From NCBI GenBank assembly GCA_965222345.1, contig CBDCTS010000007.1:1054001-1118000 (forward strand): a stretch of 64,000 bases of DNA, given 5' to 3'. Of this stretch, positions 18,429-28,170 are shown in pieces (the first letter of the stretch is position 1; every line of letters begins with the position of its first letter). The notes under the pieces are model-generated. The model had not been told where the DNA came from, made no database searches, and saw nothing but the letters and a program-made list of their open reading frames with translations. Made by a program: the position numbers and the translations under genes. The stretch is from JADFGZ01 sp965222345 (GTDB taxonomy: Bacteria; Acidobacteriota; Terriglobia; 2-12-FULL-54-10).

Positions 18429-20243
18429 ATGCAATTCGGTAACTTGAAACTGTCTGTCCGTACGGTTGCAGGGAAGTGGGGCATTTCTCTGTTTTTCGCT
18501 GTCCTGATCTTTTTGCAGAGCCCTTGGAGCATGGCTCAACAGCTTACCGTCATTCAGGGTGGGACACTGATTGACGCCACCGGCGCGCCGCCCCAGCCGA
18601 ACGCGGTAATAGTCGTCCGGGGAGACCGGATTGAGTCGATTAACCAGGGAGGCAGTGTTCCCGCCGGGGCCAACGTCATCGATGCGACAGGAAAGTACAT
18701 CGTTCCGGGACTTTGGGACAAGCATCTTCATTACAAAGACTGGTTTCCGGAATTGCTCATCACCAACGGAGTCACCTCGGCATTTGCTCAGGGAGGTGGA
18801 GCCTGGCTCCATGCCCAGAACGAAGGTGTCAGCAAGGGTAAGATTCTCGGACCGCGCATGTTTTTCCGCGAACGTTCCTACGATGTTTTCGAGAACACGT
18901 CACAGGCCAGGATGGCGGCCAGAGAAGCGATCCAGACTAACCGGCCTTCGTTTGTCAAAGCCTATACCGGCATTACGCCGGAACAGCTCAAGGCTGTCGT
19001 CGAAGAAGCCCACAGAGCCGGCCTGCATGTGGAGGGTCATCTCGGTATCAGTGCCCGGCAAGCCATCCAGGCGGGGATCGATGGTTTGACGCATGCGACA
19101 GGAATTGCTCTCTCCGTGCTGACACCGGAAGACTTGGAGAAGGTTGCCGGAATGCGGGCGCATTCCACCGGCCGGCGCAGAGTCATCTTCCCGAAGATCT
19201 CTTCCTGGGATGAATCCAGGACGGGAAGCTCGAATCCGGACCTCAGCGAGTACTGGCTGTTTCTTGAGGACCCCCGGCGGTTGATGATGTTCGGCATGAT
19301 GGACCGGGGCATGGCTCAGGACCTTATCGAATTGATGGTTCGGGAAGAAGTGTTTATTGAGTCCTGCCTGACTTATGTCTTCCGGAATGTCCATGACCGC
19401 ATGGAGCAGTATCGGCGGGAAAATCACCTGCTGCTGAGCGACCCGAACCTGCATTACATCCCGGAACGAGTTCGGGTGAACGTCCTCGACTACACGATTC
19501 TGGACAGGTTGTCAGAGGATGAATTGGCTCTGATGAAGCAGGGTTATCGGAACTTCCAGTGGTTCGTCAAGACATTCGTCGATGCCGGCGGCAAAATGAT
19601 CCTCGGGCCGGACACGACCTCGATCAACCACGCCAGCATGCTTCCCGGCGTGGCCACGCGGCGGGAGATGGAGCTTCTGGTCGATTCCGGGATAACGCCG
19701 ATGCAGGCCATCCAGGCGGGAACACTCTGGCCGGCGCAGGTTCTGAAAAAAGACAGCGACCTGGGGACGCTGGAGGAGGGCAAACTGGCGGACCTGCTGG
19801 TTCTCCCGCGAAACCCACTGGAAGACATCACCGCTTACAAGGACATCGAGAGAGTGATGCAGAACGGCAGATTTCTCGATACCGGATACCACTACGATTT
19901 CGCCAATCCGATTCCCTGGCCCGCCGGAAACCGCATCAGCTATCCCGGCTTCGGGCCCGTCACGGAGATTCCTGCGACACTGGATTCCATATCGCCGGAG
20001 GTCGTTGTGGAGGGAGGCGGAGACATCACGCTGACTGCCAAGGGAGGCGATTGGCTTTCCACCTCTACGATTGTGTTCGATGGAGTGATGCTCGCAACCC
20101 GACTGATTTCTACCGACACCATTCAGGCGACCGTGCCGGCCCGGCTGATCCAAAACGTGGGGACGTATCCGGTTTTGGTCGACCACATCCCGCCCGGCTG
20201 GGGCAAAACCAACACTCGGTATCTGATCGTAAAGTTCAGATAA
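18429..20243 (+). CDS. Exported amidohydrolase with C-terminal IPT/TIG-like domain, second paralogue
   Basis: 604 residues. The ATG has AAGGAG eight bases upstream. The signal peptide is near residues 15-37. It aligns with the preceding protein throughout: VIQGGTLIDATGAPPQPNAV, HLH near 99-101, HLGISARQA and GPDTTSINHASMLPG. It also ends in a TIG-like domain (VVVEGGGDITLTAKGG to VGTYPVLVDH). The D before the HxH is kept (DKHLH). Divergence is high enough that the two probably handle different substrates or stereochemistry. Confidence 0.85.
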   Translation: MQFGNLKLSVRTVAGKWGISLFFAVLIFLQSPWSMAQQLTVIQGGTLIDATGAPPQPNAVIVVRGDRIESINQGGSVPAGANVIDATGKYIVPGLWDKHLHYKDWFPELLITNGVTSAFAQGGGAWLHAQNEGVSKGKILGPRMFFRERSYDVFENTSQARMAAREAIQTNRPSFVKAYTGITPEQLKAVVEEAHRAGLHVEGHLGISARQAIQAGIDGLTHATGIALSVLTPEDLEKVAGMRAHSTGRRRVIFPKISSWDESRTGSSNPDLSEYWLFLEDPRRLMMFGMMDRGMAQDLIELMVREEVFIESCLTYVFRNVHDRMEQYRRENHLLLSDPNLHYIPERVRVNVLDYTILDRLSEDELALMKQGYRNFQWFVKTFVDAGGKMILGPDTTSINHASMLPGVATRREMELLVDSGITPMQAIQAGTLWPAQVLKKDSDLGTLEEGKLADLLVLPRNPLEDITAYKDIERVMQNGRFLDTGYHYDFANPIPWPAGNRISYPGFGPVTEIPATLDSISPEVVVEGGGDITLTAKGGDWLSTSTIVFDGVMLATRLISTDTIQATVPARLIQNVGTYPVLVDHIPPGWGKTNTRYLIVKFR

Positions 20244-20475
20244 CTTCGCGGGAGACGGATTTGTACGGCAATCCGGTGGCAGAAAAGGTGGAGGTCCGTG
20301 TGAAAACCATCCGAGCCGTGACCCTCAGGGAACATCCCCCAACCCGGGCAGACTGTCGAAGGCCGGGGAAACCGGCTTGCTGCGCGGGATATTGTCGCTC
20401 AAAGCGGATTCCCGCGAAGATGGTCACATCGCTGCTAGACCGTTCGGCAGGAGGATCTGCGCAGGCGCGGCTTGA

Positions 20476-20874
20476 TTAGTCGTTCAGCAAGGGAATGTCC
20501 TTGACTGCGGGTGGCTGCGGCAGAGATTGCAGGAAAGCGTAAATGTCGGCCATCTCCGAGTCGGAAACGACTTTGCTGGTGTAGGGCGGCATCTGTCCTC
20601 TGGGATGGCGGACGTAGCTGGAAAAAGCTACAAACGAAATCGGGTTGGGGGCCAGCCGCGAACCGCCTCCTCCTTGAGCTGCGCGACCGTGGCATTGATA
20701 GCAGCCATAGCTGGTGTAGAGGCGCTTTCCGTTTTGCACGTCCCCTTTCGGAGCCGTGTCCGCCTTCGGAGCCGAGGATTGGGCGACTGCGCCTGGAGCC
20801 GCGAAGATCAACGCCGCCGTCACCATCAGGGCAGCAGCGATTCCTGCACAGCGTTTTGCAACAGAACGGTTCAC
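20476..20874 (-). CDS. Small exported c-type cytochrome
   Basis: The start is the GTG at 20874, chosen because AAGGAGGTAACC lies directly upstream; upstream extension of the frame is not supported. 132 residues: signal peptide (CAGIAAALMVTAALIFAAPG), haem site CYQCH, and RGQMPPY supplying the axial Met, a standard class I cytochrome c. It lies 67 bases downstream of the exported ThDP enzyme on the same strand, so it is likely to be its electron acceptor or part of the same pathway. Confidence 0.85.
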   Translation of the reverse strand: MNRSVAKRCAGIAAALMVTAALIFAAPGAVAQSSAPKADTAPKGDVQNGKRLYTSYGCYQCHGRAAQGGGGSRLAPNPISFVAFSSYVRHPRGQMPPYTSKVVSDSEMADIYAFLQSLPQPPAVKDIPLLND

Positions 20875-20941
20875 GGTTACCTCCTTAGCATTCTTTCTCT
20901 TGGCGGGCGCTCTCGCAGCCTTTGCTTTCCTAGCCTCTTTC

Positions 20942-22879
20942 CTAGCGGGGCTGCGTGATCGTGTCAATCAGAGCCGGCTCGCCGCGCTCGACCACCGCGA
21001 TGGCGCGCCGAATGGCTGGTCCCAGGTCTTTGGGGTCCGTAATCGGCCCCTCGGCATACCAGCCCATGCTCTGCGCGAGTTTGGCATAGTCGATGTTAGG
21101 GTTGTCGATCGTCGTGCCGATGTTGATGCTTTTCTCGGTAATGCCGCGATTCAGGCGGTTCGCCATGCGCTGAAGGTGCATGACCTCCTGATGATAGGCG
21201 CGGTTGTTATGCATGATGTTCAGCAGCGGGATGCGGTGATGCGCAGCCGTCCACAAGACTCCCGGGGCGTACATCAAGTCTCCATCGTTCTGGAAGTTGA
21301 TGGACAAGCGGCCATGCTTGCGGTTCGCGAGCGCGGCCCCCACTGCGGCCGGAGCGTTGTAGCCCACGCCGGCCGCTCCGGAGCCGCCGATGCATTGATA
21401 ATACTTGTCAAACTCCCACAGCCGCCGCGGCCATCCGCTCATTGATCGAGAGGTGGAGACCAAGGACCAGTCCTTATTCTTGATCTGCGCCCACACTTCC
21501 GCGGCGATGCGGGCGGTGCTGAGCGGGCTGGCGTTCCAGCCGTAGGTTGCATTGGCGCGGGCGCTCTCCAGACTCTGCTGGCGCGCCTTGGCCAGCTTGG
21601 CCCCGCGATCCTGGAACGCCCTCTTGCGGTCGCCATTGGCAAAGCGCTTGACGGCCTCGATCAGAGAGGGCAGGGTGGCCTCCGCGTCGGCTGCGATGGC
21701 CAGGTCCACTTCCGGGAAACGCTGGAAGTCCTGGTAGTTGCTGCGGGTAAACAGATCGCTGGCGGTAATGCTGATCAGCTTCACCCCCGTCTTGGTCAGG
21801 GACCGCGCCGTGCGGTGCAACTGATCGCGCATGGAATGGATGGAGCCCCAATAATCTCCCAGCTCCAGACCCAGGATGACGTCCGCACTGGCCACCAGCG
21901 CGCGGCTGCGGTCCGATTGGCTGAGGGGATGACGCGAGGGGAAGTTCATCCGCCCGGCTCTGTCGATGACCGGCGCTTGCAGAAACTCGGCCAGTTCGAT
22001 GAGATGCTTCATGCCGGCCTCCGTGCGCGCCAGCCGGTCGGCGATCAGGACGGGGTTTTCCGCCGCAACCAGCAGCCGCGCCGCCTCGGCGACCGCCCCG
22101 GAGTCGCCTTGCGGCGGAGTTGCCAGGGTGAGCTTCGGGATGCGCAGCTTGGCGCCTTTGTCCATCGGCTTTTCTTGCAAGTTGCTGTCGGCCACCAGCA
22201 CTACCGGCAGCATCGGAGGCGTCATGGCAATCTTGTAGGCACGCACGGCGGACTCGGCAAAGTGGGGCAGCGAGACCGGCATGTCGTCCCACTTGGTATA
22301 GTCCCGGACCATCGCCGCCGCGTCCTGGACGCTGTGCGCCCATTCCGCTCCCGGCCTTCGCTGCGTCGCGTCAAACGTGTTGCCGAGAATCAAGTACACC
22401 GGCGCCCGGTCGGCAAAAGCGTTATAGACGGCCATCGCAGCATGCTGCAGCCCTACGGTGCCGTGGGCCAGCACGGCCAGCGGCTTGCCTTCGATCTTGA
22501 AGTAGCCGTGCCCCATGGCCACCGAGGACTCTTCATGGCAGCAGGTTAGAAACTCCGGGTCGCGGTTTCCGCCGTAGTTGATGAGCGATTCCTGAATCCC
22601 GCGAAAGCTGGAGCCTGGATTGGAGGTGATGTACTCGAAGTCCAGCGATTTCAGGACATCGACCATGAAGTCGGAGCCGGTCCGCTCCGTGGTCAGAACC
22701 TCGACTTCGCCCGGCGGCGCGGCCTCGGACTGAGGCGCCGCAGGCTGCAGGGCATTCGCCACCTTGGCGGATGCCACCAATGCTGCCGCGCTTCCGGCGG
22801 CTGTTTTCAGGAAGTTGCGACGCCCTACCGATTGCTTCTTGGATGGTTTCTCGGATTTTTTCATAGTGTTTGCACCCAT
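20942..22879 (-). CDS. Tat-exported thiamine-diphosphate-dependent enzyme, acetolactate synthase-like
   Basis: 645 residues. The N-terminus carries a twin-arginine signal (VGRRNFLKTAAGSAAALVAS, residues 18-37). The N-terminal Pyr domain holds the activating glutamate in CHEESSVAMGHGYF (about 116). The PP domain has the ThDP/Mg motif NDGDLMYAPG near 530 followed by IMHNNRAYHQE. The overall layout is that of the acetolactate synthase, benzoylformate decarboxylase and oxalyl-CoA decarboxylase group, acting on 2-oxo acids or related compounds. ThDP is made in the cytoplasm, so Tat export of the folded holoenzyme makes sense. A cytochrome c gene follows. The start could be the Met at 22864; neither has a clear ribosome site. 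Confidence 0.85.
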   Translation of the reverse strand: MGANTMKKSEKPSKKQSVGRRNFLKTAAGSAAALVASAKVANALQPAAPQSEAAPPGEVEVLTTERTGSDFMVDVLKSLDFEYITSNPGSSFRGIQESLINYGGNRDPEFLTCCHEESSVAMGHGYFKIEGKPLAVLAHGTVGLQHAAMAVYNAFADRAPVYLILGNTFDATQRRPGAEWAHSVQDAAAMVRDYTKWDDMPVSLPHFAESAVRAYKIAMTPPMLPVVLVADSNLQEKPMDKGAKLRIPKLTLATPPQGDSGAVAEAARLLVAAENPVLIADRLARTEAGMKHLIELAEFLQAPVIDRAGRMNFPSRHPLSQSDRSRALVASADVILGLELGDYWGSIHSMRDQLHRTARSLTKTGVKLISITASDLFTRSNYQDFQRFPEVDLAIAADAEATLPSLIEAVKRFANGDRKRAFQDRGAKLAKARQQSLESARANATYGWNASPLSTARIAAEVWAQIKNKDWSLVSTSRSMSGWPRRLWEFDKYYQCIGGSGAAGVGYNAPAAVGAALANRKHGRLSINFQNDGDLMYAPGVLWTAAHHRIPLLNIMHNNRAYHQEVMHLQRMANRLNRGITEKSINIGTTIDNPNIDYAKLAQSMGWYAEGPITDPKDLGPAIRRAIAVVERGEPALIDTITQPR

Positions 22880-23187
22880 CGAACGGCTTTGGAAGGTTCC
22901 CGAGCCAAGCTCTCTCCGGCCCGTCTGTTATGTTGCCTCAACCCCTATTGCAAGAGAACTTGCGATGATGCTACTGCAAACTCAGTCGGCAGTCAACAAC
23001 TGTGCGATCCTTAAAATACAATTGGCTATGAGGCATTCGAGCGAGATTTACAGATGGCTTTGCGGTCGGTTTCAGAGCTTTCGACAGCAGGAGGCAGGCA
23101 ACAGAACTATATGAAGAGAAATTGGGAGAATTATTGCGCTTACAGCATTCGGTATGGAGTCAGTTTCCACGCCAGGGCACAGTTTTC
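22880..23187. other. Spacer between the ThDP enzyme and the carboxyltransferase
   Basis: Both flanking genes read leftwards. The 308 bases probably hold the promoter of the ThDP enzyme-cytochrome pair; I could not single out a convincing one. Confidence 0.4.
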
Positions 23188-24612
23188 CTACTTCTTTGCT
23201 CCGTCTTTCTTATAAGGTACGTTGACCTTAGCTTCGCCCTTCAGGAACTGTATCCCCTTCTCCTTACAGGTGGCGGCGATGAAGAGGTTCTCCTCGGAGA
23301 GGTCGCTGATCCCGGCTTCTACCAGCTTCTTTCTGGCAGCTTCGACGCCTTTGTCGGGGTTCCGGTCGTTGATTGCCCGCGGGTCCTCCGTGGTCGGCTC
23401 CAGACGAAGCTGTTGACTTGAAATTTTTACGATTTCCGGGTCCGGCGGAACCGGGGTTTTGCCAAAGTAACCGAGGACCATCTTGCCGTACCCTTCGGCA
23501 ATCCTTTTCCAGTCGCCGAACAGGAAGTTGTTGAACGCCTGCTGAAAGTAAAACTGGGAAACCGGCGTAACGGAAGTGCCGAAACCGCCGCGACGGACGC
23601 ATTCCCCCATCTTCGCGAAAATCTTTGGATACTTGTCCAGCATACCGATGTCACGCAGCATCTGCGTGTTGGTGGTGAGTGCACCGCCCGGCATGGGAGC
23701 CCACGGAATCAGCGGTTCGACCAAGCGGTCTTCGGGCAGAAGGTGATACTTGCTCATGCAATCTCTGAAAATGTTTTCTACCTCAAGCACCTTATCGATG
23801 TCGAACCCGAGTTCGTAGTCGGTGCCGCGCAGAGCGTGCCACATGGTGACGACATCCGGCTGGCAGGTACCGCCGGACATGGGCGCCAGGGAAAGGTCGA
23901 TTCCATCCACGCCGGCATCGAGCGCTGCCTTGTAGCTCATCACGGAGGTGCCGGCGGTCTCGTGAGTATGCATCCGGATGTGCATGTCCGGGCCGAGTTT
24001 CCGGCGCGCCTGCTGAACGGCATTGTAGACCGTTGCCGGCGTTGCCGTTCCAGAGGCATCTTTGAAACACAGCGAGTCGAACTCGACGTCTGCGGCAAGG
24101 ATCTGATCCAGCGTCTGCATGTAGAATTCCGTGTCATGGGCACCGTTGCATCCCGGAGGCAGAGCCATCAATGTGATGCAGATTTCATGTTTCAGGCCGT
24201 ATTTTTTGATCATCTGGCCGGAGTAGACCAAGTTGTTGACGTCGTTCAAGGCATCGAAATTACGGATGGTCGTGGCACCGTGCTTCTGGAAAAGCTTGGC
24301 ATGCAGCTCGATGATATCGGAGGGCTGGCTGTCCAGAGCCACCACGTTGATCCCGCGGCCCAGGGTCTGGAGGTTTGCCTCAGGACCCGCGGCTTGGCGG
24401 AAGGCGTCCATCATGTCAAAGGCGCTTTCCCCGCAGTAGAAAAACAGACACTGAAAGCGGGCCCCGCCGCCGAATTCAGTATGGGTGATCCCAGCTTCTC
24501 TCGCGGCCTCTACCGCCGGGAGAAAGTCTTTCGTGATCACACGCGCTCCGAGGCAGGACTGGAATCCATCCCGGAACGCCGTGTTCATAACTTGAACAAG
24601 CTTCTTAGCCAT
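23188..24612 (-). CDS. PycB/OadA-type carboxyltransferase-like protein
   Basis: 474 residues with the HMGL-like TIM barrel and C-terminal PYC_OADA helical domain of pyruvate carboxylase subunit B and oxaloacetate decarboxylase alpha. Metal and carboxyl-lysine positions are retained: RDGFQS at 14-19 (Asp ligand), FKDASG with Lys near 184, and HTHETAG with its two His near 213-215. The usual RDAHQSLLATRM reads RDGFQSCLGARV here, and the common GGATFD reads GGARFQCLFF, so the substrate pocket differs. There is no biotinyl domain and no biotin carboxylase gene nearby. It may transfer or remove a carboxyl group from a different 2-oxo acid. It lies upstream of the ThDP enzyme on the same strand. 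Confidence 0.8.
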   Translation of the reverse strand: MAKKLVQVMNTAFRDGFQSCLGARVITKDFLPAVEAAREAGITHTEFGGGARFQCLFFYCGESAFDMMDAFRQAAGPEANLQTLGRGINVVALDSQPSDIIELHAKLFQKHGATTIRNFDALNDVNNLVYSGQMIKKYGLKHEICITLMALPPGCNGAHDTEFYMQTLDQILAADVEFDSLCFKDASGTATPATVYNAVQQARRKLGPDMHIRMHTHETAGTSVMSYKAALDAGVDGIDLSLAPMSGGTCQPDVVTMWHALRGTDYELGFDIDKVLEVENIFRDCMSKYHLLPEDRLVEPLIPWAPMPGGALTTNTQMLRDIGMLDKYPKIFAKMGECVRRGGFGTSVTPVSQFYFQQAFNNFLFGDWKRIAEGYGKMVLGYFGKTPVPPDPEIVKISSQQLRLEPTTEDPRAINDRNPDKGVEAARKKLVEAGISDLSEENLFIAATCKEKGIQFLKGEAKVNVPYKKDGAKK

Positions 24613-24945
24613 AATATTGAATCCTAATTTCTATTAACGTTCGCAGAGCTTCCCTGCCGTCAGGACAGCAACTAATCCCATAGGTCAGGCAAGACCCTGT
24701 GGTGGGCTTTCCGCTCTAGCTATCTTACCGCGCTTGTCCGCTATCTACAAAATTCTTGCTCCACCCGCCTCTGTTCGGCTTCAGATTCTATACCCGGCGG
24801 CTTATTTCCTGCCACGAAATGATCGCGCGTCAGCGACCGAGCATATACAATAGTAGAGGCAGGAGGCCGAATGTGGCCATTCCGGCACAAGTAAATTTTT
24901 CGGCTGATTCCAATTTTACTAAATTAAGGGGAGGGGTTGATATAC
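24613..24945. other. Divergent promoter region
   Basis: 333 bases between the leftward carboxyltransferase and the rightward binding protein; both promoters should lie here. The binding protein has an AAGGGGAGGGG ribosome site at 24926-24936. No operator was recognised. Confidence 0.4.
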
Positions 24946-25968
24946 ATGCGTTTACAAACAGTTCAACTTGCTGGTCTTCTTTGGATGTTCGTGCTGGCGG
25001 CATCGCTAACGCCAGCGTGGGGGCAGCAGAAGATTCCTTTGGGCCTACGGATGGGAGACGTTTCCATCAACAAGGTTCCTTTTCTGGTTGCCTATGACCA
25101 GGGCCTTTACGAGAAGAATGGCTTGGAGGTCACCCTAGTACCGTTCAGCGCGAGCGCGGCGAGGGTCCACGGCGTTCCGGACAATGTGTCGCGGAGCCTG
25201 CGCGATATGGGAGAGGACGCAGAAATCTCAATCGGCGGCGGGGCGCCCGGGATGGTCAGTAAGGTCAATCGGTCCGAGCCCTCCGACCGCGTGATTTTGG
25301 CCACAACCGACCATGTCGTCCACTGGCATATTGTGGCCCAGCCGGGAATTGAAACACTGGAAGACCTCAAAGGAAAGCGCATCGCCATCTCCAGCCCGGC
25401 GGCCTGTACCGGTGTCATTGCCCACATGCTGGCGGAAAGGATGGGGTGGGACCCTGTCCAGGACATAGCCATCCTGCAGGGAAATTACAGCGTTACCCCG
25501 CTGATAGAGGGTTGGGCCGATGCACTCATTGCCTATGATGTTCCTTTAGCTATGGCCCTTGTAGCCGGCTACAAGCCCATGGATTTCGACATGCGTGCAT
25601 GGAATGAGCCGCTTCCCTGCAGCGGGGTCTGGGCCTCCCGGTCTTGGGCTCAGGACAACCGGGATACCGTCATCCGTTTCCTCAAATCCCTGGTAGAGGC
25701 GATTGCGATGATGAAACAGGACAAGACAGTGGCCTTCGAGTCGATGGCAAAGTGGTACGATTTCACCGATTACGAAGTCCAAAACGTCATCTATAACGGC
25801 GCTGTCGAAATGCCTCAGAAGCCTTATCCGGCTGTGGACGGGATTAAGCGAACCATGCAATTGTTCGATTCAAACGCCATGCGCCGCTACAAGGCAGAAG
25901 ACTTCTACGACGACAGCTTCATGAAAGAACTGGACGAAAGCGGGTTCATCGACAACCTGTACAAGTAG
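24946..25968 (+). CDS. ABC-type substrate-binding protein, NMT1/THI5-like
   Basis: 340 residues from the ATG at 24946, chosen over the TTG at 24937 because of its spacing from the purine-rich ribosome site. Signal peptide LLWMFVLAASLTPAWG. Family features are PFLVAYDQGLYEKNGLEV, ISIGGGAPGM, TLEDLKGKRIAIS and a C-terminal helical part. Relatives bind sulfonates, pyrimidine precursors, nitrate or aromatic acids. No permease or ATPase gene follows; the next genes are amidohydrolases, so it may present a ligand to an enzyme or share a transporter encoded elsewhere. Confidence 0.8.
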   Translation: MRLQTVQLAGLLWMFVLAASLTPAWGQQKIPLGLRMGDVSINKVPFLVAYDQGLYEKNGLEVTLVPFSASAARVHGVPDNVSRSLRDMGEDAEISIGGGAPGMVSKVNRSEPSDRVILATTDHVVHWHIVAQPGIETLEDLKGKRIAISSPAACTGVIAHMLAERMGWDPVQDIAILQGNYSVTPLIEGWADALIAYDVPLAMALVAGYKPMDFDMRAWNEPLPCSGVWASRSWAQDNRDTVIRFLKSLVEAIAMMKQDKTVAFESMAKWYDFTDYEVQNVIYNGAVEMPQKPYPAVDGIKRTMQLFDSNAMRRYKAEDFYDDSFMKELDESGFIDNLYK

Positions 25969-26247
25969 GCAGGTCATCCGCCTGGGACAAGGCGGAAGTA
26001 GTCCAGAGAAGCGGGCAGCGGGAAGCAGCGACGTACATCAACCTCGTGCTGAACGGGCGGGAAGACCGGAAGCAGCCCTGCCCGTCGGCATAGGAACGAT
26101 CAACGTGCGCCCCATAGCAATTTGAGCTTGAGGCAACAAAGCGGCAGGCGTATGCTTTTGGCCAAAGCCATTTACTTCAGGTGGGTGGCCAAGCCAGCCA
26201 AAGCAAACTAGAACACCCGAACAGAGAGGGTAAAAGGAGATTGCGCG

Positions 26248-28170
26248 ATGACGAGCCTATTTCGGCGAGCGGGAGTTGTTGTTTTTGGGATCATGCTTAT
26301 TGCTGCCAGCGTTCGCGGCCAGCAGAGCGTGACGGTTCCCACGGAACTGGTGTACTATCCGGACCTCATCATCTACAACGGCAAGATTGTCACCATGGAC
26401 GATGCTTCCCTGAACAACTCACCGGGAAGGACCTTTGAAGCTATGGCGATCCGGGATGACATCATCCAGTTCCTGGGAAACGATACGGAAGTGCTGCGCT
26501 TTGCCGGTCCGCAGACCCGCAAGATTGATTTGCAAGGCAAGACGGTGGCACCCGGAATGATTGACACCCACAACCACTTGCACAACGGCGCGGTGAGCAA
26601 CTGGGCACGGGAAAATCCGGAGAAAATTGAGGCCATTGCCAGGCAGTTCAACGTCGGGGGCCAGACCTTCGCCGACCTGACCAAGGGGATCGAGCTGGTG
26701 ATCAAGGAACAGATGGCAAACCCGCTGCCCGGCCAGTGGGCCATGATTGGCCTTACCGGACGGGTGACCGGCCTCGGCGGACTGTATCTGGATACGCAGC
26801 AAATGAACCGGGAGACATTGGATGAATGGGCTCCGGACCTCCCGGTCGTCGTCATGGGCTCGAACAAGAATACCTTGATCAACACTGCGGCCCGCAATGA
26901 CTTCCTGATGTACTACGAAGTGGAACCGACAGATGAGAATGAGGAAAACGCGCTGACCATGGGGAACATCTTCAGCCGCTCGATCATCGCCGACCGGTAC
27001 TTCGACGCCAATTTCGATGAGCTGCCTGGCGTGCTCGAAGACTACCTGCGGCTCCACACCGCTGGCGGTTATACCACCTACTCGTCTCACATTCAGGGAA
27101 TGCGGTACATGCCTGCATTCCGGCAACTGTCGGCAGCGGGACAGATGCCGATTCGCTTTGCCTTTGCGCACCGTTATTGCCAGTCCATTGAGCCGAACCA
27201 ACCTGGCTGTTTCCTGCGGCTCGGCGACTGGCAGGGCCTCGGCAATAAGTTTTTCTGGAATGTGGGCATGACGCTGGGCGGGCTGGACGCCGGGCCGCCT
27301 ACGATCTGCACCACAATGGAGGCTCCGCCAAGATTTAAGGAGAGAGAGTACTGCATCATCCAGCCGGGCAACAATTACTACAGAGCCATTCAAACCGCGC
27401 TGGGATCACGCTACCGGTACGTGGTGAACCATCTGTACGGCGACTTGCCGCTGGACTACCTGATGGATATTATCGATCAGCTCATTGAGAGCAATCCCAG
27501 CTTTACGCTGGAATTCGTGCGCTCGCTGCGGATCAGCAGCGACCACTGCGGCTTCTATCCTCGTCCGTCTCAGCTCCCGCGAGCGAAGAGGCTTGGGATG
27601 ATGTTCAGTTGCAATGCCGGCTATGTCAACCGGAGCGCGCCGTGGCTCACCGTCTACGGAGCAGACAAGGCCAACCGCATCTCTCCCGTCGGCAGCATGA
27701 TCAAAGCCGGCATTATGCCTACCTCGGAGATGGAAGGTCTCCGCTACAGCAGCGGGGAAGGACCGACTCCTTGGGCCGTCAACTACGAATTCATCACCCG
27801 CAGGAACTCGCGCGGGGAGTTGATCGCCCCGGAGGAGGCGGTGGACCGGGTCACGGTGATGAAGATGGCAACGACTTGGGCTTCCCACTACGTCCTGAAG
27901 GAAAAGGAAACAGGGTCGCTCGAGCCGGGCAAATGGGCCGACTTCGTGGTTTACAACAAAGACTTTTTCATGATCCCGCAGGATGAAATTCCCACCGTTT
28001 ACCCGCTGATGGTGGTATTGGGCGGCAAGACGGTCGTCCTGCGCGATGAGTGGGCGCAGGAGCTAGGTGCACCGGCGGTTGGTCCTCAGATCAAGTTTCT
28101 GTACGAGCGGCCGTACAGTTTCGCACCAGACCCGGAGGAAGTCTTAAAACAGGCTGAGATGGGTGGCTAG
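26248..28170 (+). CDS. Exported Amidohydro_3-type amidohydrolase (YtcJ-like), copy 1
   Basis: 640 residues; AAAAGGAG precedes the ATG. Signal peptide VVVFGIMLIAASVRG. DLIIYNGKIVTMDD forms the composite beta domain, and DTHNHLHN carries the first metal pair. Later landmarks are SSHIQGMRYMPAF, SSDHCGFYPRP and the C-terminal GSLEPGKWADFVVYNKD. Members hydrolyse amides or related bonds in varied substrates. It is clearly related to the next gene along its whole length, which shows a tandem duplication. The export signal distinguishes it from cytoplasmic YtcJ relatives. Confidence 0.85.
   Translation: MTSLFRRAGVVVFGIMLIAASVRGQQSVTVPTELVYYPDLIIYNGKIVTMDDASLNNSPGRTFEAMAIRDDIIQFLGNDTEVLRFAGPQTRKIDLQGKTVAPGMIDTHNHLHNGAVSNWARENPEKIEAIARQFNVGGQTFADLTKGIELVIKEQMANPLPGQWAMIGLTGRVTGLGGLYLDTQQMNRETLDEWAPDLPVVVMGSNKNTLINTAARNDFLMYYEVEPTDENEENALTMGNIFSRSIIADRYFDANFDELPGVLEDYLRLHTAGGYTTYSSHIQGMRYMPAFRQLSAAGQMPIRFAFAHRYCQSIEPNQPGCFLRLGDWQGLGNKFFWNVGMTLGGLDAGPPTICTTMEAPPRFKEREYCIIQPGNNYYRAIQTALGSRYRYVVNHLYGDLPLDYLMDIIDQLIESNPSFTLEFVRSLRISSDHCGFYPRPSQLPRAKRLGMMFSCNAGYVNRSAPWLTVYGADKANRISPVGSMIKAGIMPTSEMEGLRYSSGEGPTPWAVNYEFITRRNSRGELIAPEEAVDRVTVMKMATTWASHYVLKEKETGSLEPGKWADFVVYNKDFFMIPQDEIPTVYPLMVVLGGKTVVLRDEWAQELGAPAVGPQIKFLYERPYSFAPDPEEVLKQAEMGG

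Noticed and set aside
20875..20967. N-terminal extension of the small cytochrome c
   Set aside because: A strong ribosome site immediately precedes the GTG at 20874 and a signal peptide follows it.
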